64,000 nucleotides of DNA from CBDDLD01 sp965230605 (lineage in GTDB: Bacteria > Bacteroidota > Bacteroidia > Flavobacteriales > Flavobacteriaceae): NCBI GenBank assembly GCA_965230605.1, contig CBDDLD010000004.1, positions 1,860,001-1,924,000 on the forward strand, given 5' to 3'. Below are positions 1 through 7,637 of this stretch, in pieces (position 1 is the first letter of the stretch; each line of letters begins with the position of its first letter). The translations under genes were made by a program, and so were the position numbers. A model generated the notes under the pieces. It was not told the origin of the DNA. It ran no database searches and saw nothing but the letters and a program-made list of their open reading frames with translations.

Positions 1-1
1 A

Positions 2-334
2 TTAAGTAATCCAGAACATCTTACCGAAACATTTAAAGAAGGTATTCGTGCACCTTATTTAACCGAAAAAGGCAAAATAAGCTTGATTAGAAATGCCTCT
101 TCTTTAAATACAAACCACACCAAAAGTTTGGTATCAAGCCATAAAGACATAAAGGCTCAAACACTTTTGCTATGGGGCGTTGATGACCCTTGGCAAACTA
201 TTGCCGATGGAGAACGGCTTCATACCGAAATTCCGAATTCAACTTTAATTCGCTTGGAGAAAACTTCCCATTGGTTGCAACAGGATTCGCCTGAATTGTA
301 TGTGAAGAATATTCTTCAATTTCTTTCTGAATAA
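2..334 (+). CDS. Alpha/beta hydrolase, C-terminal part (cut by window start)
   Basis: The frame is open from the first bases of the window, so this is the 3' end of a longer gene. The visible 110 residues show the end of an alpha/beta-hydrolase fold: a hydrophobic strand followed by an aspartate (LLLWGVDDPW) and a later histidine (KTSHWLQQDSPE), which fit the acid and histidine of the catalytic triad, then a final helix (LYVKNILQFLSE). The nucleophile elbow lies outside the window, so the substrate cannot be inferred. The stop codon overlaps the ATG of the next gene (TAATG), so the two are probably co-transcribed. Confidence 0.75.
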   Translation, partial: LSNPEHLTETFKEGIRAPYLTEKGKISLIRNASSLNTNHTKSLVSSHKDIKAQTLLLWGVDDPWQTIADGERLHTEIPNSTLIRLEKTSHWLQQDSPELYVKNILQFLSE

Positions 335-570
335 TGGATTTCCACACGGTGATAGGTTCTGTCGGAGTTACTATGTTGTTACTGGCATACGTGCTACTAC
401 AACTAAAAAAATTGGGAACGGACCATTTATCTTATGCTGTTCTCAATTTCTTGGGAGCAGCAATGGCAATGTGGTCTTCCTATCTCATTGATTTTATTCC
501 TTTTGTAGTTTTAGAAGGTACTTGGGCGTTAGTATCCTTGCATATGATTTGGAGGGTAATTAGGTCTTAG
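334..570 (+). CDS. Small membrane protein, CBU_0592-like
   Basis: This 78-residue protein has three hydrophobic segments (about residues 6-24, 33-50 and 54-72) and no extracytoplasmic domain. The order of short helices and the LLAYVLLQLKKL and LNFLGAAMAMWSSYL stretches resemble the small CBU_0592-type membrane proteins of Bacteroidota, whose function is unknown. Its ATG overlaps the stop of the upstream hydrolase by one base, which suggests translational coupling. The family assignment is from memory of the pattern; that it is a membrane protein is clear from the sequence. Confidence 0.6.
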   Translation: MDFHTVIGSVGVTMLLLAYVLLQLKKLGTDHLSYAVLNFLGAAMAMWSSYLIDFIPFVVLEGTWALVSLHMIWRVIRS

Positions 571-599
571 TTTTTTATTAATAAACCCGCGGATAATGA

Positions 600-1007
600 T
601 TAGGTTGTAGCTGGTTTAAGGAAAATTACAATTAGATATCCTACTATTAAGCCAATGATTGAAAACAAAATATCATACCAATCAAACACATTGTTCCCGC
701 CAAGATTGTGAATCTTCAATTCCTGTGTAATCACATAAATTCCTGCAATGAAAGAAGCAACAATATAAATCAAGTTATTCTTGATTCTTCTCTTTTCACC
801 TAAAAATCGATGATTTAAATAAAGCCCAATTCCAGTTAGAATGAGGGTCCCAATAACAGCTTCAAAGAAATTTGGCAATGATAAGAGCGTAATCTTTACC
901 CATTCAAACGAATTGCTTTCCAAAACGGCAGCTCTAACAAACTTAAAAAAGACAAATAGAATGATTAACACTATTTGAATTCGTGCAAGTTTTAAGATAT
1001 CTGCCAT
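600..1007 (-). CDS. Four-helix membrane protein, possibly VanZ-like
   Basis: This 135-residue protein has four hydrophobic segments (about residues 8-24, 47-65, 79-94 and 108-130). The last helix follows NVFDWYDILFSIIGLIVGYL, which recalls the end of VanZ-like proteins (acidic residues before a glycine-rich helix), but the match is weak. It is the last gene of a leftward operon with the TfoX-like and HEAT-repeat genes; its ATG directly abuts the stop of the gene before it. No function is claimed. Confidence 0.5.
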   Translation of the reverse strand: MADILKLARIQIVLIILFVFFKFVRAAVLESNSFEWVKITLLSLPNFFEAVIGTLILTGIGLYLNHRFLGEKRRIKNNLIYIVASFIAGIYVITQELKIHNLGGNNVFDWYDILFSIIGLIVGYLIVIFLKPATT

Positions 1008-1814
1008 TTATTTCTTCTTCTCAATAGTCCGTAATCCCTTTTTAATGATGTATGCGGTTTCTTTAGTGTCAGATTCCTTTTCCCATCTACTACAAACAGA
1101 TTTTACCCAATCAGGTTGGGATTTGCTGGCATCGTTCAGCCAATTGCCTACAGAATCCCGAACATACTTGGAAGCATCCGACTTTAAAGGCTCCAAAAGC
1201 GGCAATCCCTTTTCAGGGTTTTCCTGAAATTCATGAATCTTTTTTGTCCAGACACCAACAGGTCGCAAAGCTTCCACAGCATATCGTCGAACATTCTCGT
1301 CTTCATCCAAAATCCACTGCAACAAAATATCGATTGTGGTGTCCAAATCTTCAATAAGACGTTCCTTGGATGCAAAAATCACCACTTCTCGAACCCCAAA
1401 ATGGCTATCTGCTGCATAGGGCTTCATTGCACTTAATAAATCAGTGACAGAATCGTGAAAAAGGCTCTCTGCCCAGCAACCCCAACAACGAACTATATCG
1501 CTTTGATGACTGGCTAAATTTGCGTTCGTGAAAGCGGAATCCGTCATTTGTGAAAACACCTCACCGATAACCTTGGTATTACTGTTGGCTGTAGGCTTCT
1601 TTTGAGCGTTCACGGCACTCTCAAAAGAGTCGTACCATTGGATATTTCCTGTGGTTTCGAGAACAGTTTTCAAAAGCACGAGTTGGTCTGTTGCCAACCA
1701 TTCCATCAAATTTTTGGTTTGTATTTTACCTGCATTGAGGTATTCAATCACTTCGGGATTCAAGTCTTTTAGGCTTCTTGCGCCTTTTCTATTTACAATG
1801 TGTTCTGGTATCAT
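1008..1814 (-). CDS. HEAT-repeat protein, DNA alkylation repair (AlkD-like) family
   Basis: This 268-residue, mostly alpha-helical protein contains HEAT-like repeats such as HFGVREVVIFASKERLIEDL, ENVRRYAVEALRPVGVW and KYVRDSVGNWLNDASK. The arrangement, ending with a 'WVKSVCSRW' helix, fits DNA alkylation repair proteins of the AlkD superfamily, which bind DNA through stacked HEAT repeats and in some members excise alkylated bases. No catalytic residue is identified here, so it may be a DNA-binding relative rather than a glycosylase. It starts 2 bp after the TfoX-like gene and abuts the membrane gene, so all three probably form one transcript. Confidence 0.65.
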   Translation of the reverse strand: MIPEHIVNRKGARSLKDLNPEVIEYLNAGKIQTKNLMEWLATDQLVLLKTVLETTGNIQWYDSFESAVNAQKKPTANSNTKVIGEVFSQMTDSAFTNANLASHQSDIVRCWGCWAESLFHDSVTDLLSAMKPYAADSHFGVREVVIFASKERLIEDLDTTIDILLQWILDEDENVRRYAVEALRPVGVWTKKIHEFQENPEKGLPLLEPLKSDASKYVRDSVGNWLNDASKSQPDWVKSVCSRWEKESDTKETAYIIKKGLRTIEKKK

Positions 1815-1816
1815 TT

Positions 1817-2179
1817 TTAATTCTTTTTTCTTGGTTTTCTTGGTGGTGGTATGTTCCCGATAAGATTGCTATTTTGTTTGATTAATTCCGTAATTTTTAG
1901 CGTGGTTTCTTCAAAATCCGGTGCATCCTCGGGAAGCAACAACCAGGTTTTTATTTTATAGGTTTCCAGATTCCGAAGGGACGGAAATAGCTCTTTTAAG
2001 ACAGTATGATGTTCCAATTTTGTGCCTATCCACAAACCATTGTCTACCGGGTTATCCTCTTTTTGTCTTGTGGCCAGGACAATCTTCTCGCCTACATAAA
2101 TAGCGTAATTGCCAAACATTTTTCTGGTTCTGTAAGGCAATGGGTACAACATATCCAATACAAATTCGTGTGGTATCAT
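1817..2179 (-). CDS. TfoX/Sxy N-terminal domain-like protein
   Basis: This 120-residue protein has the pattern of the TfoX N-terminal domain: an early 'RKMFGNYAIYVGEKIVLATR' hairpin, a central 'LWIGTK' strand and a C-terminal helix (DFEETTLKITELIKQ). In gammaproteobacteria TfoX/Sxy controls competence; in Bacteroidota stand-alone copies are common and of unknown role. It ends in a basic, proline-rich tail (PPPRKPRKKN). It is the first gene of a leftward operon and is divergent from the cyclase-like gene at 2268, with which it shares an 88-bp intergenic region containing the CTACCCATTCACT motif. Confidence 0.65.
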   Translation of the reverse strand: MIPHEFVLDMLYPLPYRTRKMFGNYAIYVGEKIVLATRQKEDNPVDNGLWIGTKLEHHTVLKELFPSLRNLETYKIKTWLLLPEDAPDFEETTLKITELIKQNSNLIGNIPPPRKPRKKN

Positions 2180-2211
2180 ATGTCAAAAGTAATTGGAAAA
2201 GAAAGAGCAGC

Positions 2212-2224
2212 CTACCCATTCACT
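2212..2224. promoter_or_regulatory. CTACCCATTCACT motif, copy A
   Basis: This 13-bp word is identical to copies at 5093-5105 and 7214-7226; all three are intergenic. This copy lies 44 bp before the ATG of the DUF2652-SRPBCC gene that is coupled to a LytTR regulator, and also upstream of the divergent TfoX-like gene. Three exact intergenic copies of a 13-mer within 5 kb are very unlikely by chance. A transcription factor site is the simplest reading; the LytTR protein at 3362 is the nearest candidate. Confidence 0.6.
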
Positions 2225-2267
2225 ACAAATTTATAAATACTGTTTGTAAACTCCATATATTTGTCCT

Positions 2268-3362
2268 ATGTCAAAGTCATTGCTTTTTATCCCTGATATT
2301 TCAGGCTTTACCAATTTTGTGCAGACTACAGAGGTCGAGCATAGCCAACACGTTATTGCGGAGTTGTTGGAAGTGCTTATCAGTGCAAATACCCAAGACC
2401 TAAAGTTGGCAGAAGTCGAGGGTGATGCTTTGTTTTTCTATAAGGAAAACTCCATTCCATCCAAAGAAAAGCTCCTGGCACAGATTGAGACAATGTACAC
2501 GGCTTTTTACAGCCATCTTAAAATGATGGAAACCAATCGCATTTGTCCTTGCAATGCTTGTGCAACGGCTCCCAATCTTCAATTGAAGATTATTTTGCAC
2601 ACGGGTGAGCTTCAATTTTTAACTGTTCAAGGAAATCGCAAACCCTTTGGGGAAGCGGTGATACAGGCCCACCGCCTTTTGAAAAATACGGTTGATAGTG
2701 AAAACTATGCGCTTATAAGTACCGAACTGGCGACGGAAATAGCTCTCTTGGAAGATTATAAAAGCGTGCTTTTTGATTTCAATCAAGGTAAGGACACCTA
2801 TGATGGAGTTGACCTTTCCTACCTATTTTCCGAAATAGATAGTTCTAAGCTAAAGCTCAACAATTTTACAATGCCCCTTGTCGTAAATCCGACAATGCCA
2901 CCTGACTTTACCAAGACACTTCATTTTAAGGTAAGCGCTTATGAAGTGTATGAAATGATTACGAATTACAGACATCGCCATAAATGGGTTAAAGGTGTGG
3001 ACGAATTTATTTTCAATGAGAATGAAGTTTCAAGGGTTGGAACCGAGCACGTATGTATCATCAACGGAAACCACTTTAATTTCACTACCGTTATCAAAGA
3101 AGTTCCCGTACATCAATTGGTGTATGGCGAGCTTACATTTAGTCCGCCACCTTTAGAAAAAATGTACCAGTTTTTTGTCCTGGACCCGATTCGGGAAAAT
3201 GAATGTTTATTGACCGTTGAGATGTTTTGGGAAACCAAAACCGTTTGGCAAAAGTTCTTAATGCTTATCGGTGGAAGGAAACAGCTAACAACTGCATTTT
3301 CTGAATCCATTGAAAACCTGCATAGATTGATGCATCAACCTCTAAACCAACCTGTTTCTTAA
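2268..3362 (+). CDS. DUF2652 cyclase-like domain with SRPBCC-like C-terminus
   Basis: The N-terminal ~190 residues resemble a class III nucleotide cyclase: IPDISGFTNFV gives a metal-binding aspartate at D10, VEGDALFFY gives a second at D53, LKIILHTGEL follows, and FGEAVIQAHRLL matches the region holding the transition-state asparagine and arginine. A CPCNACA cysteine cluster lies at about residue 95-101. The last ~150 residues (from about 215) look like an SRPBCC/START ligand-binding fold. Both metal aspartates are present, so cyclase activity is possible but unproven; DUF2652 proteins are uncharacterised to my knowledge. The stop overlaps the ATG of the TPR-LytTR gene, so the pair is probably a functional unit. 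Confidence 0.7.
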   Translation: MSKSLLFIPDISGFTNFVQTTEVEHSQHVIAELLEVLISANTQDLKLAEVEGDALFFYKENSIPSKEKLLAQIETMYTAFYSHLKMMETNRICPCNACATAPNLQLKIILHTGELQFLTVQGNRKPFGEAVIQAHRLLKNTVDSENYALISTELATEIALLEDYKSVLFDFNQGKDTYDGVDLSYLFSEIDSSKLKLNNFTMPLVVNPTMPPDFTKTLHFKVSAYEVYEMITNYRHRHKWVKGVDEFIFNENEVSRVGTEHVCIINGNHFNFTTVIKEVPVHQLVYGELTFSPPPLEKMYQFFVLDPIRENECLLTVEMFWETKTVWQKFLMLIGGRKQLTTAFSESIENLHRLMHQPLNQPVS

Positions 3363-5071
3363 TGACCCGAAGATTAGCCATACTCCCATTTGCTGTGAAC
3401 AGCGAAAAACTTCACTTTCTTTCTGAAAGTATTCAGGATTTGTTGATGCGGGAATTGGGGATTTCCCAAAAGTATATGGTCATCTCCAAGCAATCAGCGG
3501 CACTGGCAGCTGAACAGTCAAATGATATTTATGATATAGGACGACAATTGGATGCCATTCGATTGATTGAAGGCAACATACAAGAAGCGGAAAATATTGT
3601 CGTAGACCTTGCCTATCATCGTCTTGATAAAAAGGAAAAGGAACAGATAACCGTTTCCGTTTCCAAGAGTGATATTTTCAGATTGGGAGAGACTTGTCTC
3701 GAAGCCGTTTTGGAACTCCTTCGGCTTAAGGACACTTCGAAGTCGCCCATTGAAGTTCCTAAACTGAAGAACCCGACATTGTATCAGAAGTTTATGTTGG
3801 GTAATTATCACTTTAACCGATGGAACCAAGAAAATGTAGCGGAGGCCATCACCTTATTTAAAGAAGTGATTGAAAGTGAACCCCATTTTGCCCCTGCCTA
3901 TCTCAAGTTGGCAAAATGTTACATCTTTCAAGCGGGTCGCGGACTTGAAACGCCAAATACCGCTTATCCATTAGCTCGAAAGGCCATTGAAAAAGCCTTG
4001 GAAATCAACCCAAACTCGGGTGAGGCCATTATCGATAAAAACCTGATTGACTTTTTCTATGACTTGGATTGGCGAAACATCTATTCCAGTATTGAAATTG
4101 GGTTGGAAAACTATGTTGATGCCAGTGAAGCCTACCAACAACTATCCTTTTTCTGGTATGGGTTAAAAGAATATGATGCGGCTTTGGATGCTTTGTATTC
4201 TGCTTTGGAATATGACCCATTGGCGACAGGTCTGCTTAATATGATTGGTGATGTACAATTGAGTGCCAAAAGATATGATGACAGTGAAAAGACGTTTCAA
4301 TCTATCTTGAAAATGGTACCCAACGACCCTGCATCCCTCGAAAACCTAATGTACATAGCTTCCCTAAAAGGAAACGAAGCAATAGCATCGAGATACCTTC
4401 GCAAACTGCAAAAGATACTTCCAGATTCCAACAACTATGTTCCCAGAATGGGATATTTCTATGGAAAGTTTGGATATACTGAAGAAGCAGAGGAACGTCT
4501 CTCTTTCTTTGAACAATTGGAAAAGGCAGAACCTAATCAGGTACTCCATAACTACAAATCGCAGGTCTATGCCGGAAGAGGTGATTGGGAGAAGGTTATG
4601 GACTGTATCGAGCAGGGATGGAAAGCACGAACAGGAATTCTATATATCCTTACCGACCCGCAACTGGAACCCATTCGCAAATGGAAGCGTTACCAAATGA
4701 TGATTGGGCAGGTTTGGCTTCCTGAAAAAATAGCCGATGTCGATTATGTTTCCTTGAATACAGATATTAAGGAAACCGTTCGGGTAAATTTGAAAGCCTT
4801 ACTTTTCGCGAAAGCGGAAGACAATTATACAAGACTGTATTTTTTCCAAAACTTCAGATTAGAAGAAAAACTGCTTCGCGCCACCCTTAAGACCATAGAA
4901 GCACAATTGCCCGAAAACTTTGTACGCGTGCACCGAACCTTTATTATCAATGGTTCTCAACCTTATGATGTTTACGGAAATTCAAAGACCAGATACATTA
5001 CTCAACCGCAGCACGATGTTGAAATTCCTGTAAGTAGAAGTTTCAATGTAGCAGCCATCAAAGTGAACTGA
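3362..5071 (+). CDS. TPR-repeat transcription factor with C-terminal LytTR domain
   Basis: This is a 569-residue cytoplasmic protein in three parts. The first ~115 residues (MTRRLAILPFAVNS..., then a helix-strand pattern) resemble the TolB-like domain often placed before TPRs in cyclase-linked regulators. Residues ~135-450 contain TPR helices (NHFNR-type and 'AYLKLAKCYIFQAG', 'ALEYDPLATGLLNMIGDVQL'). The last ~100 residues form a LytTR DNA-binding domain (FQNFRLEEKLLRATLKTIEA, then 'FVRVHRTFIIN'). There is no receiver domain or membrane segment, so it is not a classical response regulator. It is translationally coupled to the cyclase-like gene and is a natural candidate to bind the repeated CTACCCATTCACT motif. 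Confidence 0.85.
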   Translation: MTRRLAILPFAVNSEKLHFLSESIQDLLMRELGISQKYMVISKQSAALAAEQSNDIYDIGRQLDAIRLIEGNIQEAENIVVDLAYHRLDKKEKEQITVSVSKSDIFRLGETCLEAVLELLRLKDTSKSPIEVPKLKNPTLYQKFMLGNYHFNRWNQENVAEAITLFKEVIESEPHFAPAYLKLAKCYIFQAGRGLETPNTAYPLARKAIEKALEINPNSGEAIIDKNLIDFFYDLDWRNIYSSIEIGLENYVDASEAYQQLSFFWYGLKEYDAALDALYSALEYDPLATGLLNMIGDVQLSAKRYDDSEKTFQSILKMVPNDPASLENLMYIASLKGNEAIASRYLRKLQKILPDSNNYVPRMGYFYGKFGYTEEAEERLSFFEQLEKAEPNQVLHNYKSQVYAGRGDWEKVMDCIEQGWKARTGILYILTDPQLEPIRKWKRYQMMIGQVWLPEKIADVDYVSLNTDIKETVRVNLKALLFAKAEDNYTRLYFFQNFRLEEKLLRATLKTIEAQLPENFVRVHRTFIINGSQPYDVYGNSKTRYITQPQHDVEIPVSRSFNVAAIKVN

Positions 5072-5092
5072 AGTATCTCATAATAGCTAAAA

Positions 5093-5148
5093 CTACCCAT
5101 TCACTCCTTTTTTCGCCTTTACAACAATTTTGATTGGCCATTCACTCC
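5093..5148. promoter_or_regulatory. CTACCCATTCACT motif, copy B, with second half-site
   Basis: CTACCCATTCACT lies at 5093-5105. An 11-bp core, CCATTCACTCC, occurs at 5097-5107 and again at 5138-5148, in the same orientation and 41 bp apart, or about four helical turns. The pair lies 70-120 bp before the DUF1330-like lipoprotein gene at 5218 and just after the LytTR gene. Same-face direct repeats fit the way LytTR proteins bind DNA, but the spacing here is about twice the usual one. Confidence 0.6.
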
Positions 5149-5217
5149 AAAAAAAGAATCGTCCCTACAAAGCATTAGATATTTGTACCATAAATATTTT
5201 TAAAAAAATCTAGTACA

Positions 5218-6030
5218 ATGAAAACTATCAAATTTTTGACCTTAGGGTTATTATTCACATCATTCTCGGTTTTCGCTTCTTGCGGAAATCCAACTACTGA
5301 AAAGAACAAGGAGGTTGCCGAGAATACAGAACCAAAAACTGAAGTAACTTCACAAAAAGAAGAAGTAAAGTCGGCAGACATCAGCTTCAAAAAAGGAAAA
5401 TTGATTGAGGTTGCACTTCTTTCAGTAAAACCAGACGGACAAAAGGCGTTTATGGAAGAGTACTTTCCTAAAGTGATGCCAGTTGCTGCTCCTTACGGTG
5501 CTAGACCTATTGCTTCTTTTGCAGTAGTAAACAAAGTAATGGGTAACAAACCTAACCAAATGGTGGTATTTTTTGAATGGGAAAGCGTTGAGCAAAAAAG
5601 GGCTTTCGAATCGAATCCTGAATACCTGAAATTACGCAACATTCGCGATAATGCTTTGAGTTACTTAAGCCAAGGGTATTTCCAAGTGGAGAACGATGTA
5701 AACGTAAATGTTTCAACGGATAAATTGTATGACTTCGCAGGCCTGTTCATCAACCCTGAAAAAGCAAACCTATTACAAGAATACTTTCAAGCGGTAATGC
5801 CTACGGCCACTAAACCTGAATTTGGCTACAGTCCAATCGTAAACTTGAATCCAATTCCTGGTGTTTATGACCAAAGTTACCATCCGTCCGTAATTGCTTT
5901 TGCAGAGTGGAAAGGTGGCGAAGGCGCACTGGAACGTTTTGAGAAAACAGAGGCTTTCAAAAAGAACAAAGCTAAGCGAACTGCCGGAGCACCTTACATT
6001 GATGTATTCCACATCAAGCCGATTTTGTAA
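5218..6030 (+). CDS. Lipoprotein with two DUF1330/dimeric alpha-beta barrel-like domains
   Basis: The 270-residue protein begins with a lipoprotein signal peptide ending at C22 (SVFASC) and then a charged linker to about residue 60. Two similar domains follow. The first (about 60-160) has 'MVVFFEWESVEQKRAFESNPEYLKLR' and the second (about 170-270) has 'VIAFAEWKGGEGALERFEKTEAFKKNKAKR', both typical of the ferredoxin-like dimeric barrel of DUF1330/NIPSNAP proteins. The substrate is unknown. It is monocistronic or leads the SDR unit, and has the B copy of the repeated 13-bp motif upstream. Confidence 0.65.
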   Translation: MKTIKFLTLGLLFTSFSVFASCGNPTTEKNKEVAENTEPKTEVTSQKEEVKSADISFKKGKLIEVALLSVKPDGQKAFMEEYFPKVMPVAAPYGARPIASFAVVNKVMGNKPNQMVVFFEWESVEQKRAFESNPEYLKLRNIRDNALSYLSQGYFQVENDVNVNVSTDKLYDFAGLFINPEKANLLQEYFQAVMPTATKPEFGYSPIVNLNPIPGVYDQSYHPSVIAFAEWKGGEGALERFEKTEAFKKNKAKRTAGAPYIDVFHIKPIL

Positions 6031-6051
6031 GAAACAAAATGGGAGGTTGTG

Positions 6052-6183
6052 ATGAAAAAGGTTAAGGAAAAGAATAGAGAAACCTCCAATAAAAACACAA
6101 CGGAAAACAAACCAAGGACAGAAGTTCCTAAACAAAGAAAAAGCCTTTACTACTTGTTGTTTAAAGGCGGATTGTGGCAGTGA
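6052..6183 (+). CDS. Possible small basic protein (43 aa)
   Basis: A 43-codon frame starts at ATG 6052, six bases after a GGAGG sequence that is unusually good for this phylum. The product is highly basic and polar (MKKVKEKNRETSN...), ending in SLYYLLFKGGLWQ. It lies between the DUF1330-like lipoprotein and the SDR gene. I do not recognise it; the strong ribosome site and compact position are the only support, and it could be chance. Confidence 0.3.
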   Translation: MKKVKEKNRETSNKNTTENKPRTEVPKQRKSLYYLLFKGGLWQ

Positions 6184-6224
6184 TTTTTCATTGATTTTTT
6201 GATTGGTTGGTTTGATTGATAGCA

Positions 6225-6260
6225 ACGGACGGGAAATTGTGCTCTCCCGTCCGTTTCTAT
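6225..6260 (+). terminator. Strong GC-rich hairpin upstream of the SDR gene
   Basis: ACGGACGGGA at 6225-6234 pairs perfectly with TCCCGTCCGT at 6245-6254 around a 10-base loop, followed by a short T-rich stretch. It probably ends the transcript of the upstream gene, but lies only 48 bp before the SDR start, so an attenuator or operator role is possible. Confidence 0.5.
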
Positions 6261-6302
6261 CTAAATACATTAACAAAGAGCACAAATACTAAAAACAAAA
6301 AG

Positions 6303-7103
6303 ATGAAAAAGTTAGAAAATAAAGTTGCCGTGATTACAGGAGGTAATAGCGGTATCGGTCTCGGTATGGCAAGAAAATTCAAAAGTGAAGGTGCGAGTAT
6401 TGCCATCTTTGGAAGGAGTGAGGAAACACTTGAAGCCGCCAAACAAGAATTGGGTGGTGACACCATTGCGGTTCAAGGCGATATCAGAAACGTAAGTGAT
6501 ATCGAGCGCTTGTATGCAACTGTTCAAGATGCTTTTGGTCGTGTTGATGTTGTGGTGGCCAATGCTGGTGGTGCTTCCTTCGGACCATTTACTGAAACCG
6601 ATGAAGAGGCTTTTGACCGTCAGGTGGATATTAATTTTAAAGGTGCATTTTTTACAGCGCAAAAAGCACTTCCACTTTTTGGAGAAAATGGTGGTAACAT
6701 CATATTGGTATCATCGATTTCCGCACACGGTGGCTATGCTGGAATGGCGGCATACGCTTCCGCGAAAGGAGCAGTAAATACTCTTGTACGTTCTTTAGCA
6801 ACAGAGTTGGCTCCGAGTAAAATACGTGTAAACGGTATTTCCCCAGGTCACACCGATACACCAGCTTTTGACCGTGTAGGTCTGCCAGCAGAAATGATAT
6901 CTGGAATGAAGCAGCACGTTGCCCAAAACGTGATTCCTTTCGGAAGAATGGGTACACCTGAGGATTTGGCAAACGGTGCGCTCTTTTTAGCTTCGGATGA
7001 TGCCGCTTATGTTACGGGTATCGATTTAATAATCGATGGTGGTGCCAATGTGCACGTTATCCCGCAACCACAACCTCAGGAAGCAGAACTGGAAACAGCC
7101 TAA
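6303..7103 (+). CDS. SDR-family NAD(P)-dependent oxidoreductase
   Basis: This is a classical short-chain dehydrogenase of 266 residues. It has the cofactor-binding TGGNSGIG motif near the N-terminus, NAGG after the fourth strand, an active-site serine in ILVSSIS, and the catalytic YxxxK (YASAK). The C-terminal 'DAAYVTGIDLIIDGG' is the usual SDR end. The start at 6303 is chosen because it begins the first beta strand directly (MKKLENKVAVITGG); the frame continues upstream through the hairpin region without a domain. The C-terminal tail (PQPQPQEAELETA) is a short extension. The substrate is unknown. Confidence 0.9.
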   Translation: MKKLENKVAVITGGNSGIGLGMARKFKSEGASIAIFGRSEETLEAAKQELGGDTIAVQGDIRNVSDIERLYATVQDAFGRVDVVVANAGGASFGPFTETDEEAFDRQVDINFKGAFFTAQKALPLFGENGGNIILVSSISAHGGYAGMAAYASAKGAVNTLVRSLATELAPSKIRVNGISPGHTDTPAFDRVGLPAEMISGMKQHVAQNVIPFGRMGTPEDLANGALFLASDDAAYVTGIDLIIDGGANVHVIPQPQPQEAELETA

Positions 7104-7130
7104 AACCGCTAAAATTGGTTAATAGCAATA

Positions 7131-7160
7131 AGAGGAGTTCTTGATGGGACTCCTCTTTTC
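7131..7160 (+). terminator. Rho-independent terminator after the SDR gene
   Basis: AGAGGAGT at 7131-7138 pairs with ACTCCTCT at 7149-7156, followed by a T run. It lies 28 bp after the SDR stop codon. Confidence 0.75.
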
Positions 7161-7213
7161 TTTTAAGCACAATTCCCATTTACGACACAAGAAACCCTAA
7201 TCGGGTAACACAC

Positions 7214-7226
7214 CTACCCATTCACT
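7214..7226. promoter_or_regulatory. CTACCCATTCACT motif, copy C
   Basis: This is the third exact copy of the 13-bp motif. It lies 109 bp before the ATG of the DUF2892 gene and in the same orientation as copies A and B. A weaker copy (CCATTCTTT) begins 14 bp downstream at 7232. It links the DUF2892/AhpD-like unit to the same putative regulon. Confidence 0.6.
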
Positions 7227-7335
7227 ACTTGCCATTCTTTTCAGAATTCATTGTTACGACATTTGAATTGAAGTTAAATAAGACTTGCGACCGCAATCAA
7301 ATAGAACGGTCTAAATCTTTAAAAAAAGCATAAAA

Positions 7336-7611
7336 ATGAACAGATTTTTAAAAGGACTTTCCTACGGATTCAGCAGAAACTTGGGAAGAAACGATAGAAT
7401 CATCAGAACTATAATCGCCTTGGCAGTTTTGGCATCGTGGGCTTTTGGAGCTATTTCAGGAACCATCGGAATCATATTAGGTGTTCTTGCCATAATGATA
7501 CTGGGTACGGCAGCTTCTGCACGATGTGGAGTTACCTATTGGATGAATGCCTGTACCATTTCAGAAAAAGAAAAAGCACAGTTGGATGCAAAAGGCATTA
7601 AATACGAATAA
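7336..7611 (+). CDS. DUF2892 (YgaP-like) inner membrane protein
   Basis: This 91-residue protein has the DUF2892 pattern: an amphipathic N-terminus with RNLGRNDRIIRTIIALAV, a hydrophobic helix, and a second helix followed by a cysteine-containing segment (SARCGVTYWMNACTIS). Such domains occur alone or fused to rhodanese domains and are thought to anchor sulfur or redox functions, though the stand-alone form is uncharacterised. It is followed after 26 bp by the AhpD-like gene, and the two probably share a transcript under motif C. Confidence 0.75.
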   Translation: MNRFLKGLSYGFSRNLGRNDRIIRTIIALAVLASWAFGAISGTIGIILGVLAIMILGTAASARCGVTYWMNACTISEKEKAQLDAKGIKYE

Positions 7612-7637
7612 TTTATAAATCTAAATATTAGTTAAAA

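Noticed and set aside
4800..4825. Palindromic TTTCGCGAAA in the TPR-LytTR gene
   Set aside because: The motif is common in flavobacterial genomes and lies inside a coding region in frame, so no specific role can be supported.
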